In this document: in pieces, positions 62,780-64,000 of the stretch | How the letters are laid out: each line of letters opens with the position of its first letter | How positions within the stretch are numbered: the stretch's first letter is position 1 | Assembly: GCF_017183135.1 (NCBI RefSeq) | Contig: NZ_JADDXW010000005.1 | Location: forward strand, 186,001-250,000 | DNA length: 64,000 bases | DNA from: Aurantimonas marina | GTDB taxonomy: Bacteria > Pseudomonadota > Alphaproteobacteria > Rhizobiales > Rhizobiaceae | Direction: 5' to 3' | Notes under the pieces: generated by a model | Seen by the model: the letters and a program-made list of their open reading frames with translations, nothing else | Database searches by the model: none | Told to the model about the DNA's origin: nothing | Made by a program: the position numbers and the translations under genes

Positions 62780-64000
62780 GTGACGACACTCGCGCAGACA
62801 CCCGTTCCCCTCCGGCGGCTGTTTCGTCGTCTCGACTTCGCCCCCGTTCCCACCGACGATTTCCTGGGGCGCCTGCTCGCGGTCTGGCAAGCGCGACGAG
62901 ACGAGCTGATATTTCCGTCGGAAAGGGATCTCAACATTGAGGAACTCGGCCCAGAAGGCACGTTTGCTTTCGTATATGGCGTGCCGCAGCAGGGGCTAAA
63001 TTATACGCTTCGTTCGGGCGCCAAATCGTTAGATGCGGTGCTCGGGCACTGCGAGGTCGGGGCGAGCTTGGCCGCCGCGCCACGCCGTCGCGGGGCGGTA
63101 CGGCTCAGGCGTTTGTTCGAAGTCGTCCGACAAGCAGGCGAACCCTTGCTCGCGGAATTTACGCTCGACGAGGCGGGCGGCGAGCCGAACGCGGCCGAGA
63201 TCCTGCTGGCGCCGCTCTCCGAGGACGGCCATACCGTCGACGCGATTGTCGGCGGGCTATCGCTTCGCCCGATGAAAGCGGACGGATCGAGCCCTAAACG
63301 ACGTGCCGTGGTCCGCCCGGACGGTCCGACGCTGTTCGCGCTCGGTTCCAGCGCAGCCTTCGGAGAGCGTGTCGCCCGACATCTCGACATCATGCTTGCG
63401 GCTCACGAGGAACGTTTCTTCGAGGACGGCGAGCACAAGGCGCGGCCGCTTGTCCGCGTTCGTGACCGCGATGTCTATGTCATCGACAGCCTCACCGGCG
63501 ACCTGCGGCACACGAGCAACGACAAGCTCTGCCGGGTGCTCTTCTTCATCGGCGCTCTGAGGGACGCGGGCGCCGATCGGGTCACCGCCGTCGTTCCCTA
63601 TCTCTGCTATGCCCGCAAGGATCGGCGGACCAAGAGCCGCGACCCGGTCACGACCCGCTATGTCGCCCAACTGTTCGAGGCGGTGGGGACGGATCGCCTG
63701 ATGACCATGGAAATTCATAATCTCGCCGCCTTCCAGAACGCTTTTCGCCATCCGACGGTCCATCTCGACGCCAATAGCGCCTTCGTCGGTCATTTCGCGG
63801 CGGAGGTCGGGGACGCCCCGGTTGCGGTCGTCTCGCCCGATCTCGGCGGCGCCAAGCGGGCGGAGATCTTTCGCGAGCGGCTGGAAACGACGCTCGGCCG
63901 TCCCGTCGCGAAAGGCTTCATGGACAAGCAGCGCAGTGGTGGTGTCGTGACGGGGGAGCTATTCGCCGGGGATGTCGATGGCCGCGTGGTGGTCGTGGTC
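62780..64000 (+). CDS. PAS_5-like domain fused to a divergent ribose-phosphate pyrophosphokinase, 3' partial
   Basis: One frame is open from GTG 62780 to the window edge (407 residues visible). AAGGAGG lies 9 nt before the GTG. Residues 1-165 resemble a PAS_5 domain ([20 protein letters not shown] ... [12 protein letters not shown]). Residues from about 175 on are a PRPP synthetase: [59 protein letters not shown] and [10 protein letters not shown], with [17 protein letters not shown] after them. The PRPP-binding loop should lie beyond the end. PRPP synthetase makes PRPP from ribose 5-phosphate and ATP. A sensory domain on it would be unusual; an internal start at ATG 63272 would give the enzyme alone. 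Confidence 0.75.
   Translation, partial: MTTLAQTPVPLRRLFRRLDFAPVPTDDFLGRLLAVWQARRDELIFPSERDLNIEELGPEGTFAFVYGVPQQGLNYTLRSGAKSLDAVLGHCEVGASLAAAPRRRGAVRLRRLFEVVRQAGEPLLAEFTLDEAGGEPNAAEILLAPLSEDGHTVDAIVGGLSLRPMKADGSSPKRRAVVRPDGPTLFALGSSAAFGERVARHLDIMLAAHEERFFEDGEHKARPLVRVRDRDVYVIDSLTGDLRHTSNDKLCRVLFFIGALRDAGADRVTAVVPYLCYARKDRRTKSRDPVTTRYVAQLFEAVGTDRLMTMEIHNLAAFQNAFRHPTVHLDANSAFVGHFAAEVGDAPVAVVSPDLGGAKRAEIFRERLETTLGRPVAKGFMDKQRSGGVVTGELFAGDVDGRVVVVV

Noticed and set aside
1-64000. tRNA, rRNA, CRISPR arrays and prophage genes
   Set aside because: None was recognised on reading; no cloverleaf, regularly spaced repeats or phage structural genes were seen.

Overview
The window is high-GC DNA from an alphaproteobacterium, most likely of the order Hyphomicrobiales (Rhizobiales). 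The evidence is gene order and protein type: an alphaproteobacterial nuo operon running into birA, a ribonuclease J gene, methylmalonyl-CoA epimerase, a DUF1467 gene, a short (440-residue) proS and lolC/lolD. The species cannot be named from the sequence. No tRNA, rRNA or CRISPR array was seen.

Region 1 (1-22.0 kb, + strand) is core genome. A 5'-truncated GFA-family gene is followed by nuoD to nuoN (complex I, NADH to ubiquinone). The operon carries three extras: the GFA gene before nuoD, a decayed Uma2-family gene between nuoD and nuoE, and a small two-helix membrane protein between nuoH and nuoI. NuoE has a long low-complexity, helix-hairpin-helix extension. Then come birA, rnj, mce, DUF1467, an intergenic region with two hairpins, and proS-lolC-lolD. 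A BLUF photoreceptor gene (- strand) closes this part.

Region 2 (22.6-36.9 kb, + strand) is a tightly packed catabolic operon under an IclR-type regulator with an obvious operator. It encodes a zinc alcohol dehydrogenase, a molybdenum hydroxylase whose large subunit is split over two overlapping genes, a tripartite tricarboxylate transporter (TctCBA), an IolD-like ThDP enzyme, an aldehyde dehydrogenase and an IlvD/Edd sugar-acid dehydratase. The substrate is unknown; an imported carboxylate such as a sugar or cyclitol acid fits best.

Region 3 (37.0-44.7 kb, - strand) looks accessory. It has a membrane adenylate cyclase, an AT-rich island with a 16-bp palindrome, a copper-handling cluster (CusF-like protein, cupredoxin, multicopper oxidase, TolC-like lipoprotein, small lipoprotein), a secreted hypothetical, an IS3-family remnant and a periplasmic rhodanese-like protein.

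Region 4 (44.9-53.1 kb) is a membrane redox cluster. An OmpR-type two-component system (- strand) faces + strand genes for a PepSY protein, cytochrome b561, an exported hemerythrin-like protein, an Asp-rich secreted protein, a DUF2271 protein with a flavinylation-like motif, a PepSY-flavodoxin-reductase fusion and an ApbE FMN transferase. Three promoters share one geometry of TCAGG half-sites spaced 11 bp apart, which looks like the regulator's operator.

Region 5 (53.2-64 kb) lies among IS110-family remnants and is stress-related. It holds an HDAC-like deacetylase next to a Pat-type protein acetyltransferase, an NsrR-type regulator with a divergent truncated haemoglobin and a RIC-type di-iron repair protein, a two-domain universal stress protein, a phospholipase D-family protein, and an open-ended gene that appears to fuse a PAS_5-like domain to a divergent PRPP synthetase.
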